Assembly (NCBI RefSeq): GCF_020694005.1
Contig: NZ_CP073013.1
Coordinates: forward strand, 2,862,578-2,926,577
Length of the DNA: 64,000 bases
DNA from: Marinomonas profundi
GTDB taxonomy: Bacteria; Pseudomonadota; Gammaproteobacteria; Pseudomonadales; Marinomonadaceae
Direction of reading: 5' to 3'
The notes beneath the pieces were generated by a model that worked only from the letters and a program-made list of their open reading frames with translations, was not told the DNA's origin and made no database searches. Both the position numbers and the translations under genes were made by a program. Shown one piece after another: positions 47,901 to 54,264 of the stretch (positions within the stretch are counted from its first letter, which is position 1; each line of letters starts with the position of its first letter).

Positions 47901-48211
47901 TGATCTTTCAAGCATGGATAAAACGAATCTGCGGACCTAATACGTCTATCCAATTTGCCAAAAAGTCAGACATACCTCATCGTCGTAGTTTAGATTTAGA
48001 ATTTGGATCTGGGGCTACTGCGCAAATTATTTTTGATCAGGGAGTAGGCTATTGGCGATTAAAAGTAGAACGTGCAATTCATAACTTCGATTTTCGTAGA
48101 AGTATACCAGATCAGATAACTAGACTTGGAAACACAAGAGAGGCAGCGACAGTTTCTCACAGCGATTATTGTGATTGGAATACATTTATTACTGTGAACG
48201 TGCAGCCATAG
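41921..48211 (+). CDS. druE: DruE-like giant helicase with DUF1998 domain
   Basis: A 2096-residue superfamily 2 helicase. Helicase part 1: Walker A TSGTGSGKTECF (~115-126), DEAH in IVLDEAHTYIGS (~253) and FVATSAT. A zinc cluster with CVNPNC, CECG and CNEC lies at ~450-495, then an acidic Glu/Asp-rich linker (~530-550). Helicase part 2: STTMEMGVDIGG and the arginine-finger motif VI YLQRAGRAGRS (~1130). A second zinc cluster (CSNCG, CSNPAC) lies at ~1425-1450. The DUF1998-like domain spans ~1640-1725, with DTVSGGAGFA and a CNCDRYCHSC-type cluster. This layout and length match DruE of Druantia. It ends in a hairpin at 48216. Confidence 0.8.
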   Translation: MEGYFSTLKKQANSRAKEATLSVLGINKPNLRNHLNDLFENDEPFIHGPVFEQMFGWEPHTAKICDLTNTLSSRVIDALDHDNNGRYAFKKDWSPFKHQYQAWKDLLDDQPKSRIITSGTGSGKTECFMVPVLEDLYRESVQSGQALTGVRAIFLYPLNALINSQRERLNAWTKHFEGDIRFCLYNGKTPEKLKSKDRQKQTANPQDVMSRKGMREDPAPILVTNGTMLEYMLIRQADAPIIEQSKGKLRWIVLDEAHTYIGSQAAELALQLRRVMQAFDVKAEDIRFVATSATIAGKDAEESLKRYLANLANISVDQVAVIGGKRVVPKLTEVDAVSRIIDEIESIEPEGQKPLKPKEEQKEDVSSERFRALEESRIAVALRSALTTEGAGPKSIDDLVSDLSTFKLKESEIYRWLDLCTNTRQSPKSEAFLKVRSHYFQRTLSGLWSCVNPNCTHKQQSKLQQDWPYGYVYTKQRPYCECGSPVLEIAFCNECSEPHLLGTIDTHNSKLMPWIDRSHDEFTLTEGDSDDEEEGDNLDSSEDSADEQSQTSKPSGLVVIGASCSEESHYYLRSFSKDGTESFDEGDFSLAFRDELEKTVCSDCGHTGRGIHGQALRRCMLGAPFYSTNAVPTILEYCPDFEPEDDAEVKRTPAELPARGRRLITFTDSRQGTAKMSVSMQQEAERSLLRGIMVRELKQHIEEKVDADPELLERVKDFISMSPEKIKSLLKFIEMESPNEAKDLKAYLSLLSEAKKQSPMSVTWNDLIRELKMDQNISHSMTWENRYLDPDAFDKNDATKLSEMILTREIVRRPKYRNNVETQGLVRIVYPGIEAITSVPEKWIESSHTLKDWKDFLIVCMNFHVRENSFVQINDDWSKWIGMRFFSKSLISPESKDDQGNRVKPWPQVRPKAKQQSRLISLLAKASKLDPTEARSEDTINTWLKAAWDCLVSGHSKSLSELSGKQYQLKLETVSFALLTKAYVCPITNKLIDTVFKGITPYIPWNKDPEKYLCKQVDLPSIWELDTSTDNSRYISVIRENVTANEAISQLRQQNLWTDINDRVVEGGFYYTSAEHSAQQSAEKLERYEERFKQGQKNVLNCSTTMEMGVDIGGISAVVMNNVPPHPANYLQRAGRAGRSKEARAIGFTICKNNPHDQYVFNKPKWPFETVIPAPHVAFSSAKIVQRHINAFLLGIFLRNIIGETVKEKFFLNLEWFYTTGASERAPCARFVNWLEGNSLQLEKEIKTLTSQTKLENSSVEGLVRTTVQTIELLNERWLKEYQYIQAEFGSADKESAYAYKLNGDLNRLCNEYLLRDLACRGFLPGYGFPTDVVNLNVGNLEDYIREKENKNTRQDDREDNVSINRGLPSRNLAVAIREYAPGTEIVLDGRVHKTAGISLGWQKAHVEGLKETQKFDVAWHCSNCGQTGYEPDLSQQNNIMCSNPACTKPIKLKDQRRVIQPIGFVADFYQPPSNNVSQTAFIPVQNPWVMGKGDKISLPNPELGHMVVDTSGHVFYHSSGLHGKGYALCLGCGRAESMTATEEKPKAMSLDKPHRPPMPNKFQRDENGKPECGATGKIMESIHLGFNTTTDVFELVLRNPVTAEYLNDKNIAVTIAVALREALVDNLGISSNEVGYGTRPSVVGQGSKAQVIQLFDTVSGGAGFAISAAALIDSLLRKMMVILNCKDNCDRYCHSCLLESDSRHDIDRLDRKLALSWLGGADFANYIDLPEKYRNIFGSECTKYNPMSIKEKFVELQRDKPTLVKFILSSNVDDWDTSLGYLTHFYGLLQQGMSIEVVVPNMKWENEVRDFLAKLSAMENVSLIEANVVIPAVIQVCYEHSCETIGCLDDLSRTLGDNWLSSSDISVTTDAISEITGKILSFSEPLTVQGAVDIPIKNELNGPLKRFGNRLIELLGKKDARLISLLENDKLIALNYTDRYLQSPSSLLMLGELLGSFSNQDNHVSVTTCFDEKGNNPGYAIHHDWIYEDDYEVIFQAWIKRICGPNTSIQFAKKSDIPHRRSLDLEFGSGATAQIIFDQGVGYWRLKVERAIHNFDFRRSIPDQITRLGNTREAATVSHSDYCDWNTFITVNVQP

Positions 48212-48215
48212 GGCT

Positions 48216-48252
48216 ATTCAGCTCACAGCTTCTATTGAGCTGTGAGCTGAAT
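48216..48252 (+). terminator. 15-bp hairpin after druE
   Basis: Arms 48216-48230 and 48238-48252 are perfect reverse complements around a 7-base loop. No T-run follows on the + strand, so it is a structural end or transcript-stabilising element rather than a classic terminator. Confidence 0.6.
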
Positions 48253-48291
48253 CAGACTTCAGAGGAGTAAAAGTTAGAAACGACCACGGGG

Positions 48292-48741
48292 TTGTCGTCG
48301 CTTACTGTGGCGACGAATCATTATGGTAAGAACCCTGTTATGGTCGAGGCGGGTAGAAAGGCGGCGTTGTCGCGTGCTACGGGCGTGTATACTTTTGATG
48401 AACATTTAGAGGGGAAAACCGACGACATACGTGAGCTAACATCAGCGATTCGTGAGTTTATCCTTGGCTTAGACGAGTCCATTGAGGAAGTGCCGAAAAA
48501 GTATTACGTGGCCTACAAAGTCTCGCAAAATATCGTCTGCATGGAAGTCAAAGGTCGCAACGTTAAGCTATTTTTGAAGCTTAAACCGTCTGATATACCA
48601 GCACAAACAGCCTATTATCGTGATGTGACATCAATAGGACATTACGGTACGGGCGATGTGGAATTTACTCTTGCCTCAGAGGCGGATTTTGAGCCAGTGA
48701 AAGCATTCATTCAAATGGCGTATAACAAGGTGGGCGGGTAG
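48292..48741 (+). CDS. DUF5655 domain protein, probably 5'-truncated
   Basis: 149 residues from a TTG at 48292; an in-frame ATG at 48340 would give 133. No ribosome site fits either well: GAGGAG (48261) lies 25 bases away and an in-frame stop is at 48268. The C-terminal ~110 residues (YTFDEHLEGKTDDIRELTSAI to FIQMAYNKVGG) match DUF5655, usually the tail of longer proteins with an endonuclease-like N-domain near RM loci. The N-terminal 30 residues look like leftover sequence. It is probably the remaining 3' part of a longer gene. Three broken copies of its 3' half follow downstream. Confidence 0.65.
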   Translation: MSSLTVATNHYGKNPVMVEAGRKAALSRATGVYTFDEHLEGKTDDIRELTSAIREFILGLDESIEEVPKKYYVAYKVSQNIVCMEVKGRNVKLFLKLKPSDIPAQTAYYRDVTSIGHYGTGDVEFTLASEADFEPVKAFIQMAYNKVGG

Positions 48742-48890
48742 AGATCGGTACTGAGCAATACTCCCACAAACCTAGTCTCGAGAATCTATAACAGCATGCT
48801 TCAAATTTGTCGCAGAAGCTTTTTGTTTGTTGGTAGATGGCATAGTGTTTTGGTGCAATTCTTGGAATCGCGCCAGCTTAAACGAGTTGC

Positions 48891-48907
48891 TTGGCACAAT
48901 TTTGGCG
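48891..48907 (+). promoter_or_regulatory. Weak sigma-54-like site without a gene
   Basis: TTGGCACA-N4-TGGCG keeps GG (48893-48894) and GC (48905-48906) at sigma-54 spacing. No intact gene follows until yefM, 255 bases on. It may be the remains of a promoter that once served a now broken gene. Confidence 0.35.
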
Positions 48908-48987
48908 GTTTTTTATTTAAAAGATGTTTAACTGAAATCCAGTGGGGGCGGATCACCACCTTTTATGAAGACTAAGTTAATGAAAAA

Positions 48988-49082
48988 ACGTTATCGTGAT
49001 GTCACATCAATAAGGCCATTAGGGTGCGGGCAGTGTGGCGTTTAGCATTGCGTCGGAAACGGAGTTTGAGCCAGTGAAAGCG
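48988..49082 (+). pseudogene. Broken DUF5655 copy B
   Basis: This stretch aligns with the 3' part of the DUF5655 gene (about 48626-48720): the CGTGATGT(C/G)ACATCAATA block, then a GTGCGGGCAGTGTGGCG block and GAGTTTGAGCCAGTGAAAGC. It has lost one base near 49013 and has an in-frame stop (GGCCATTAG in place of GGACATTAC). About 85-90% of its last 70 bases equal copy C at 49791. It lies just before the yefM operator. Confidence 0.75.
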
Positions 49083-49108
49083 TTTATTTTATCTCCCACT
49101 AATATTGC

Positions 49109-49132
49109 GTACAAGTATTTGTACAAGTACAA
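49109..49132 (+). promoter_or_regulatory. YefM operator with two overlapping palindromes
   Basis: GTACAA-N4-TTGTAC (49109-49124) overlaps TTGTAC-AA-GTACAA (49119-49132). Both contain the TGTAC(A) core used by YefM-YoeB autoregulation in E. coli. They lie 30 bases before the yefM ATG, where the YefM-YoeB complex would block its own promoter. Confidence 0.7.
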
Positions 49133-49161
49133 TTATGGGTACTTATTTTAAGGAGCCTACT

Positions 49162-49416
49162 ATGGATACGTTAAGCTATTCAGCCTTCAGAACAAACTTG
49201 GCAAAAACGCTGGACAAGGTAAACGATGATCACAAACCTGTGATTATCACTCGCCAAGGTGGAAAACCAGCGGTATTGATAAGCTTGGAGGACTTTCAAG
49301 CTTATGAAGAAACAGCCTACCTTATGGCAAGCCCGAAAAATGCATCTCGTTTAAATGAGGCTATTGCTGAAGTCAACGCTGGAAAAACACAGGTAAGGGA
49401 ATTGATTGAGGAATGA
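49162..49416 (+). CDS. yefM: Antitoxin YefM (Phd/YefM family)
   Basis: 84 residues from the ATG at 49162 (AAGGAG 49150-49155). The Phd/YefM pattern is clear: MDTLSYSAFRTNLAKTLDKV, then VIITRQGGKPAVLISLEDFQAYEETAYLM. The C-terminal half (NASRLNEAIAEVNAG) is the toxin-wrapping, protease-sensitive tail. It binds the operator at 49109 and neutralises YoeB. Its stop overlaps the start of yoeB by four bases (ATGA), the usual arrangement. Confidence 0.95.
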   Translation: MDTLSYSAFRTNLAKTLDKVNDDHKPVIITRQGGKPAVLISLEDFQAYEETAYLMASPKNASRLNEAIAEVNAGKTQVRELIEE

Positions 49417-49667
49417 TTTTATCTTGGGCAGAGAGCGCATGGAGTGATTATCTTTATTGGCAACAAAAAGATAAAAAAACACTGAAACGAATCAATACGC
49501 TAATCAAAGATATTACTCGCCAACCTTTTGAAGGATTAGGCGACCCTGAACCTTTAAAACACAACTGGTCAGGTTACTGGTCAAGGCGAATCGATAGAGA
49601 GCATCGCTTAGTTTATAGCGTTGAGGGAGACACACTTTACATTGTTCAATGTCGATATCATTACTGA
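49413..49667 (+). CDS. yoeB: mRNA interferase YoeB
   Basis: 84 residues, exactly the length of E. coli YoeB. The catalytic residues are all at the standard places: Glu46, Arg65, His83 and the C-terminal Tyr84 (RYHY end). It is a ribosome-dependent RNase that cuts mRNA in the A site when free of YefM. It begins within the yefM stop codon. A broken DUF5655 copy starts four bases after its stop, so the module is tightly framed by repeats B and C. Confidence 0.96.
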   Translation: MILSWAESAWSDYLYWQQKDKKTLKRINTLIKDITRQPFEGLGDPEPLKHNWSGYWSRRIDREHRLVYSVEGDTLYIVQCRYHY

Positions 49668-49670
49668 AAT

Positions 49671-49858
49671 ACAACGTCTCGCAAAATATCGTCTGTATGG
49701 AAGTGAAAGGTCGCAGCGTGAAGCTGTTTTTGAAGCTTAACCCGTCTGATATGCCAGCGGGTACACACCATTGTCCTGCTGTGACAGCAATAGGCCATTA
49801 GGGTACGGGCAGTGTGGCGTTTAGCATGGCGTCGGAAGCGGACTTTGAGCCAGTGATT
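49671..49858 (+). pseudogene. Broken DUF5655 copy C
   Basis: About 190 bases align with 48515-48703 of the readable DUF5655 gene, starting TACAA(C/A)GTCTCGCAAAATATCGTCTG. The frame is closed by a stop (GGCCATTAGGG), and a 10-20-base stretch around 49765 is scrambled. It shares the GCAGTGTGGCGTTTAGCAT block with copy B that the readable gene lacks, so B and C stem from a common copy and flank yefM-yoeB as direct repeats. Confidence 0.8.
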
Positions 49859-49875
49859 AACAATAGCCTCACTTT

Positions 49876-50013
49876 CTACTGAATGAGTAAATACCGAGTA
49901 CTGCGTCCACCAGATTCAGATCTAACCAAACAACCTTGTTCAAAATCCCCATCGAGCATGCGATTCAAGATTTTAACCCGCTCTGATGTCGTCAGTTTTT
50001 TTGTAACAAGGGG
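49876..50013 (-). pseudogene. Relic of a Fic-family protein C-terminus
   Basis: On the - strand the frame reads LTTSERVKILNRMLDGDFEQG, then GCLVRSESGGRSTRYLLIQ and a stop at 49878-49876. The first block is the helix that starts the C-terminal winged-helix part of many Fic AMP-transferase proteins, and GRSTRYxL is their usual end. The recognition-helix segment between the two is deleted and no Fic catalytic domain is present upstream, where a stop is met. I treat it as a degraded 3' end. Confidence 0.5.
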
Positions 50014-50109
50014 TTGGGGTTATCCAAAAGCCTGCTTTGATTGTCGTATTTTCTTCGTGGTTTTTGTTATCCTCTTATTTTAAATGGATGTCTATTTATA
50101 GGATTTGAG

Positions 50110-50775
50110 ATGGCTTACCGTATCACGCTTAGTGTTTTTTTATTGCTGTTTAGTCGAGTGTTATTTGCTGAGGTGATTACCTTCCCAAAAATTGATGACG
50201 CTGTCTTCACGCGTCTTAGCCAAGATGAAACACCCTTACTGACAAGAGACAAACTGAAAGAAGTCAGTGATGCAAATCTGCATACGGCGTCTGGTATTTC
50301 GTCATATATTCAACTGGTTACTGGCGAGAAAGTAAAAGCACCTTATTTGGTGATCGCTTTCACTAAGCAAGATTATATCGACAATATTGCCAGCTTAGAT
50401 AAGTGGTTATTACAGAATATTGATAAGTCTAATCGGGCTAGAATGGTGTCACAGAGGCAAAAAGACCCAGTGCGGATTATGATATCTAATATTGTGATGA
50501 CGGGTAAACAGGGCTCTTGTGACGCACTTCCTATAACGGAGACTCTGTATGTTGGAGATGTCCATAAATTTGACGTGAGCTGCGAATTGAATCGAAAAAG
50601 AGATAACGTATTGCACTCCAGTTTTGTATTAAGTTACGCATCGAATTACTCATTTCGTACGATCGGGCGTCAATTACCGTCTATTGATATTTTTGCGAGC
50701 GAGCCGAGCGCTTTTTCGCATACCTTTGAGACGGATATTTCCACTAAGGTTAAAATCACTTACAAGCCGTTATGA
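50110..50775 (+). CDS. Exported protein of unknown function
   Basis: The ATG at 50110 with AGGA (50100-50103) gives 221 residues; the open frame begins earlier at 50041. A signal peptide is clear: MAYRITLSVFLLLFSRVLFA with cleavage before EV. The mature protein has two cysteines (GSCDA and VSCEL, ~140 and ~161) that could form a disulfide in the periplasm. The rest is a mix of helix and strand. No known family is recognised. It lies between broken DUF5655 copies C and D. Confidence 0.65.
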   Translation: MAYRITLSVFLLLFSRVLFAEVITFPKIDDAVFTRLSQDETPLLTRDKLKEVSDANLHTASGISSYIQLVTGEKVKAPYLVIAFTKQDYIDNIASLDKWLLQNIDKSNRARMVSQRQKDPVRIMISNIVMTGKQGSCDALPITETLYVGDVHKFDVSCELNRKRDNVLHSSFVLSYASNYSFRTIGRQLPSIDIFASEPSAFSHTFETDISTKVKITYKPL

Positions 50776-50840
50776 CTTACAAAAAGTTTTAGGGTCAGAT
50801 GAAAATAGCCTATTGGTTATGCTGGTTTATTTAACTTCTA

Positions 50841-50865
50841 ATGCACGGCGATTTTCGCCGTGCAT
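50841..50865 (+). terminator. Hairpin terminator after the exported protein
   Basis: ATGCACGGCG (50841-50850) and CGCCGTGCAT (50856-50865) form a perfect 10-bp stem around ATTTT, followed by ATTTG. Confidence 0.65.
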
Positions 50866-50881
50866 ATTTGAACCTGTAAAC

Positions 50882-50971
50882 TATTGATCTGGGTTTACGG
50901 TTGCCTCAGAAGCGAATCTTGAATTGGAGAAGACATTCGTTCAAGTGGTGTATAGCAGAATAGGTGGTTAG
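50882..50971 (+). pseudogene. Broken DUF5655 copy D
   Basis: The segment aligns with the last ~88 bases of the readable DUF5655 gene (48654-48741): TTGCCTCAGA(A/G)GCG, then GACATTCGTTCAA(G/A)TGG(T/C)GTATA, and ends at the same TAG. The 5' part is absent. After the stop, GATCGGTA is also shared with the sequence after the readable gene, so the homology extends past the coding end. Confidence 0.7.
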
Positions 50972-51119
50972 TAGGTTCAATGATCGGTATCGCCGGTTTG
51001 GTCTTTTTCGTCAGTTAGCGTTGTTTGTTAAAGAAGGTGCTGAAAAGCTGTCATAAATTCTCTATTAAAATTACCATATCGCCTACTGCATACTTGAATG
51101 CCCAAAAATAGAGCAAAAT

Positions 51120-51539
51120 ATGAATACCAAAATATACAAAGAAGTGCTTTTTTTAGCCAAAGAATTAATGACCTGTGCGAACAAAAAAGACCAAGCGGGC
51201 TTTGATGATTATTATCAAGAATTGCAACAACTCTGTGAAGATAACGAGGGGACCGACAAGGATCATCCCGTGCAGTGGGAAACGCTTGGTGACTTCACTG
51301 ACGATTTAGAGCGGGCTATTGCTGTCTATGATAAGGCTTTGCAAAAAGCCGCAGCGATCAATTCAAAAGACTATCTGTCTTCTATTGGCTTTTCTGCCGC
51401 GCAATTGAAAATAGAACTTGGCGATAATGCCGGCGCTATTGAGTATCTGGAGCAGGCTAAAATACACAGTAATAAGATCATCGATAAAGAGCTTAAAGCT
51501 GAGATTCATGACTTATTAACGGCACTGAAAGACGCTTAG
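51120..51539 (+). CDS. TPR-like helical repeat protein
   Basis: A 139-residue soluble protein made of helix pairs. ERAIAVYDKALQKAAAINSKDYLSSIGFSAA and NAGAIEYLEQAKIHSNKI match the spacing of two tetratricopeptide repeats (small-Gly/Ala-Ala positions). Such repeats bind other proteins. It lies 13 bases before an exonuclease gene in the same direction and may be co-transcribed with it. No named family is recognised. Confidence 0.75.
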   Translation: MNTKIYKEVLFLAKELMTCANKKDQAGFDDYYQELQQLCEDNEGTDKDHPVQWETLGDFTDDLERAIAVYDKALQKAAAINSKDYLSSIGFSAAQLKIELGDNAGAIEYLEQAKIHSNKIIDKELKAEIHDLLTALKDA

Positions 51540-51552
51540 AAAGAGACAAAAA

Positions 51553-52137
51553 ATGGAACGTCCTAGCAAGGAACAAATCAGCGAGCTGCCCTTATACATT
51601 GGCCTTGACCTTTGTGACATTCACATCGTTGAAAACGAGCTCGATGCTGCCCAAGCCATAAAAATACTGCAAAACGAAACTTGCCTTGGGTTCGACACCG
51701 AGAGTAAGCCGATGTTCCAAAAAGGCCAAATTAGCCCTGGGCCGTCGCTTATTCAGCTGGCGACCGAAACAAAGGCGTTTCTTTTTCCAATTCGATTTGC
51801 GCCAGCGGTTGCGGCGGCTAAAGCCATATTAACCAATCCAGAGATCAAAAAAATCGGCTTCGGCATCAAGGGCGATAACAAAGAGCTGCGTAACAAACTG
51901 AATATCGACATCGTCAACACCCAAGATTTATCGATGACCTTGAAACGCCTTGTCGGAGAGAAAAACAGCATTGGTGCCCGTGCGGCCGTTGCTATGATAC
52001 TGCATAAACGCCTTGGCAAAGGGGCTCAACGGTCCAACTGGGGCGCGTACCCATTGAAAGAAAACCAGATTCTGTATGCCGCCAATGATGCACATTCTGC
52101 TCTTTGTGTTGAGAAAGCTTTGGTTAAGGTTTTCTAG
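51553..52137 (+). CDS. DEDD-type 3'-5' exonuclease
   Basis: A 194-residue protein with the RNase D/DNA polymerase proofreading fold. The acidic motifs are: I, CLGFDTESKP (Asp-x-Glu, ~50); II, KIGFGIKGDNKEL (~103-115, Asp); III, LYAANDAHSALCVEKAL (Tyr-x3-Asp, ~176-180). The Tyr four residues before the last Asp puts it in the DEDDy class. It is a stand-alone domain without HRDC, so more like a small WRN-type exonuclease than RNase D. The substrate is unknown. Confidence 0.85.
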   Translation: MERPSKEQISELPLYIGLDLCDIHIVENELDAAQAIKILQNETCLGFDTESKPMFQKGQISPGPSLIQLATETKAFLFPIRFAPAVAAAKAILTNPEIKKIGFGIKGDNKELRNKLNIDIVNTQDLSMTLKRLVGEKNSIGARAAVAMILHKRLGKGAQRSNWGAYPLKENQILYAANDAHSALCVEKALVKVF

Positions 52138-52186
52138 GCCTGCTTTACCGCGATAATCGGTACTTATCCTAGTTCAAGCGAAGCCG

Positions 52187-54049
52187 CTAACGTTGGCGGT
52201 TGATGCGCTGTCTATTGGTTTCTTTCATGGTGTACATGCGTTGGTCGGCGAGTGATATCCAGTCGTGGTCTGTGGTGATTTCATTTCGTGTGGCCATGCC
52301 ATAGCTGGCGTCGATTTTGGTGAAGCCTGCTTGTTGGGTTTGTTTTACGGCGTCTTGCATCCATTGGTCTACCATGCTGACTGGCATGGTGTGGTTGAGT
52401 AAAATAGCAAATTCGTCGCCTCCAATTCTAAACAATTCCGCTGGTGCTTGCGCCAATATCTGTTGCATTTGTTGGGCGTAGTGTTTGATCAGTTCATCGC
52501 CTTTTTGATGGCCAAAGTGGTCGTTGTAATATTTTAAACCATCGATGTCGGCAATAATCAATAGAGTATGAGTCGGTTTGTCGAGCGCTTGTAAGAAGGC
52601 GTGGCGGTTGCCCAGTTTGGTCAGTTGATCTTCGTTGGCCATTTTGTGCAATTGATGGCTCTTGCGACGCAGTTGCAGCAGCATGACGAGAATGGCGGTG
52701 GCGATGATGGTTAGAATCAAGGCGGCCCACATCAATACTCGGGTTCGTAGTTGTGCTCGGCTTTCGTTGGCTATTGCAAGTGCCAGTTGTGCTTCTGATA
52801 GGGCTTGTTGCTGTGACAGCCGTTGGTTTTCTTGTTGGAATTCTAAGCTGGCAATTTCTATCTGGTTAATGCGCTGATGCTCGTCGACGTAGGCGTTATG
52901 GAAGCGATGATAATAGTCGAGGGCGCTTTGATATTGACCCAGCTGCGTGAGCACGTCGACGTAGTCTAAATAGGCTCGTGGCGGGTTGCCTTGACGAATG
53001 CCAGAAGGGGAATCGATGGCGTCTTTTAAGAGTTCTTGCGCTTCGGACATGTTGCCAAAGTGAGCTTGTAAAAAGCCCAGTTGGCGTGTGGCGTCTTTTA
53101 AGTAATCTTTATTGCCTAGTTCTTGAGCGAGCGCGTAAGTGTCTTGGGCGAGGGTAAGGGCGGCGTCAAATTGCTGCAAGTCTCGTAATACGTCGATGTG
53201 GACTAAAGAGAAATACAAAAAATAGTCGCGCCTAGGGTCTACAGGATTGGCTAAGTAACTAGAAATTACCTTCATTGCGTCGTGAGGCCGCTGTTGACGT
53301 TCTAATGCGGATGCCAAGATAGCGTGCAGATAGCTGATGGCGTCAACGCGCCCTGGCGGAATAATGTCGAGGGCTTTAAGGGAGAATTGCTCGGCTCGTT
53401 CGAAATTTTTGGCGTGTAAGAAGGCTTCCCCCAATAGAATATTAATGACAAAAATAGAGGGGTGATTTTCGTCTATGTCTCTAAACCAAGCTTCGGCTTG
53501 ATAAAAGTAGGGTAAGGCTTCGGCCACGCGTTTTTGACGTACTAAAAGCTGGCCGTAAATATGGTAAAGGTTGGCTTGTGTGACCTTGCTGTCGTTGGTT
53601 GTGGGTGTCCAAGCCTTAATTGCGTCGAGCTCTTGTTCTAGCATGTCCCGAGCCAGAGAAAATTCAGTGAAAAACATGAGGTCGTAGCTGGTGATCATTA
53701 TCCATCGAAAGCGCACCGCTTGTTGCATGATTTTAGCGGTGTCACTGGTGAGGTATTTTGCTGCTTTTTGCGTGGCGTTTAACTGTTTAGTTTGACGTAA
53801 TAGTAAACTGGTTTGGGCGCTTATCGCGGTGTAGTCGGCCTCTGATAAGGCGTCAGTGTTGGCGATAAAAGTGGTTAAAGAGTCGCTGACTAAAGACTCG
53901 TCACCTGACTGGACTGCTGCGCTAATCTGTTCAAGCGAGGGGCGTGTCTCTTCAGCGTGCGCGACAGGCATTAAAAGGAAAATACAAAGAAAAAACACAC
54001 AGCGCCAATGGGAGATAGGGCGCGATGCTTTGTTTCCAGCTGAATACAT
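52187..54049 (-). CDS. TPR-containing diguanylate cyclase
   Basis: A 620-residue protein. A signal sequence (residues ~15-33, ending in PVAHA) leads to a periplasmic region of TPR-like helix pairs to ~400. A coiled segment then runs to a transmembrane helix (LMWAALILTIIATAILVMLL, ~433-452). The cytoplasmic C-terminal GGDEF domain has the intact active site RIGGDEFAIL (~540) and NDQLTKLGNRHAFLQAL before it. No RxxD product-inhibition site is seen at the usual place. It should make cyclic di-GMP in response to a periplasmic signal. It is convergent with the exonuclease gene. Confidence 0.92.
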   Translation of the reverse strand: MYSAGNKASRPISHWRCVFFLCIFLLMPVAHAEETRPSLEQISAAVQSGDESLVSDSLTTFIANTDALSEADYTAISAQTSLLLRQTKQLNATQKAAKYLTSDTAKIMQQAVRFRWIMITSYDLMFFTEFSLARDMLEQELDAIKAWTPTTNDSKVTQANLYHIYGQLLVRQKRVAEALPYFYQAEAWFRDIDENHPSIFVINILLGEAFLHAKNFERAEQFSLKALDIIPPGRVDAISYLHAILASALERQQRPHDAMKVISSYLANPVDPRRDYFLYFSLVHIDVLRDLQQFDAALTLAQDTYALAQELGNKDYLKDATRQLGFLQAHFGNMSEAQELLKDAIDSPSGIRQGNPPRAYLDYVDVLTQLGQYQSALDYYHRFHNAYVDEHQRINQIEIASLEFQQENQRLSQQQALSEAQLALAIANESRAQLRTRVLMWAALILTIIATAILVMLLQLRRKSHQLHKMANEDQLTKLGNRHAFLQALDKPTHTLLIIADIDGLKYYNDHFGHQKGDELIKHYAQQMQQILAQAPAELFRIGGDEFAILLNHTMPVSMVDQWMQDAVKQTQQAGFTKIDASYGMATRNEITTDHDWISLADQRMYTMKETNRQRINRQR

Positions 54050-54264
54050 TAATGTCGCCTGAATGCCGTTCTAAATTAGATAACGTTAATCTAATCGCTT
54101 TATTCACTCCCTGTCAAAAGCTAAAACACCTAAATTGTTTAAAAGACAGGCTTTTTAAGGTTTAGCAAACGCTTGAAAACAGACGCTCAAAGCCCTTCCT
54201 CGTTTAGGTTTGTTATTTTTAAGGGCGCATTCGGTCGTCACAAACAGTCAATCATCGTAAACAA

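Noticed and set aside
41921..48211. DISARM (DrmA/DrmB) or Dpd helicase instead of DruE
   Set aside because: There is no adjacent DISARM methylase or phospholipase D gene and no dpd gene set; the single ~2100-residue helicase with DUF1998 after one ~1100-residue partner fits Druantia III better. Not excluded without profile searches.
49883..50083. A 66-codon + strand open frame
   Set aside because: It overlaps the Fic-like remnant on the other strand, has no ribosome site and its composition is not protein-like.
27159..51000. Prophage or integrative element carrying the defence island
   Set aside because: No integrase, tRNA attachment site, capsid, tail or replication gene was found inside the region; boundaries remain undefined.
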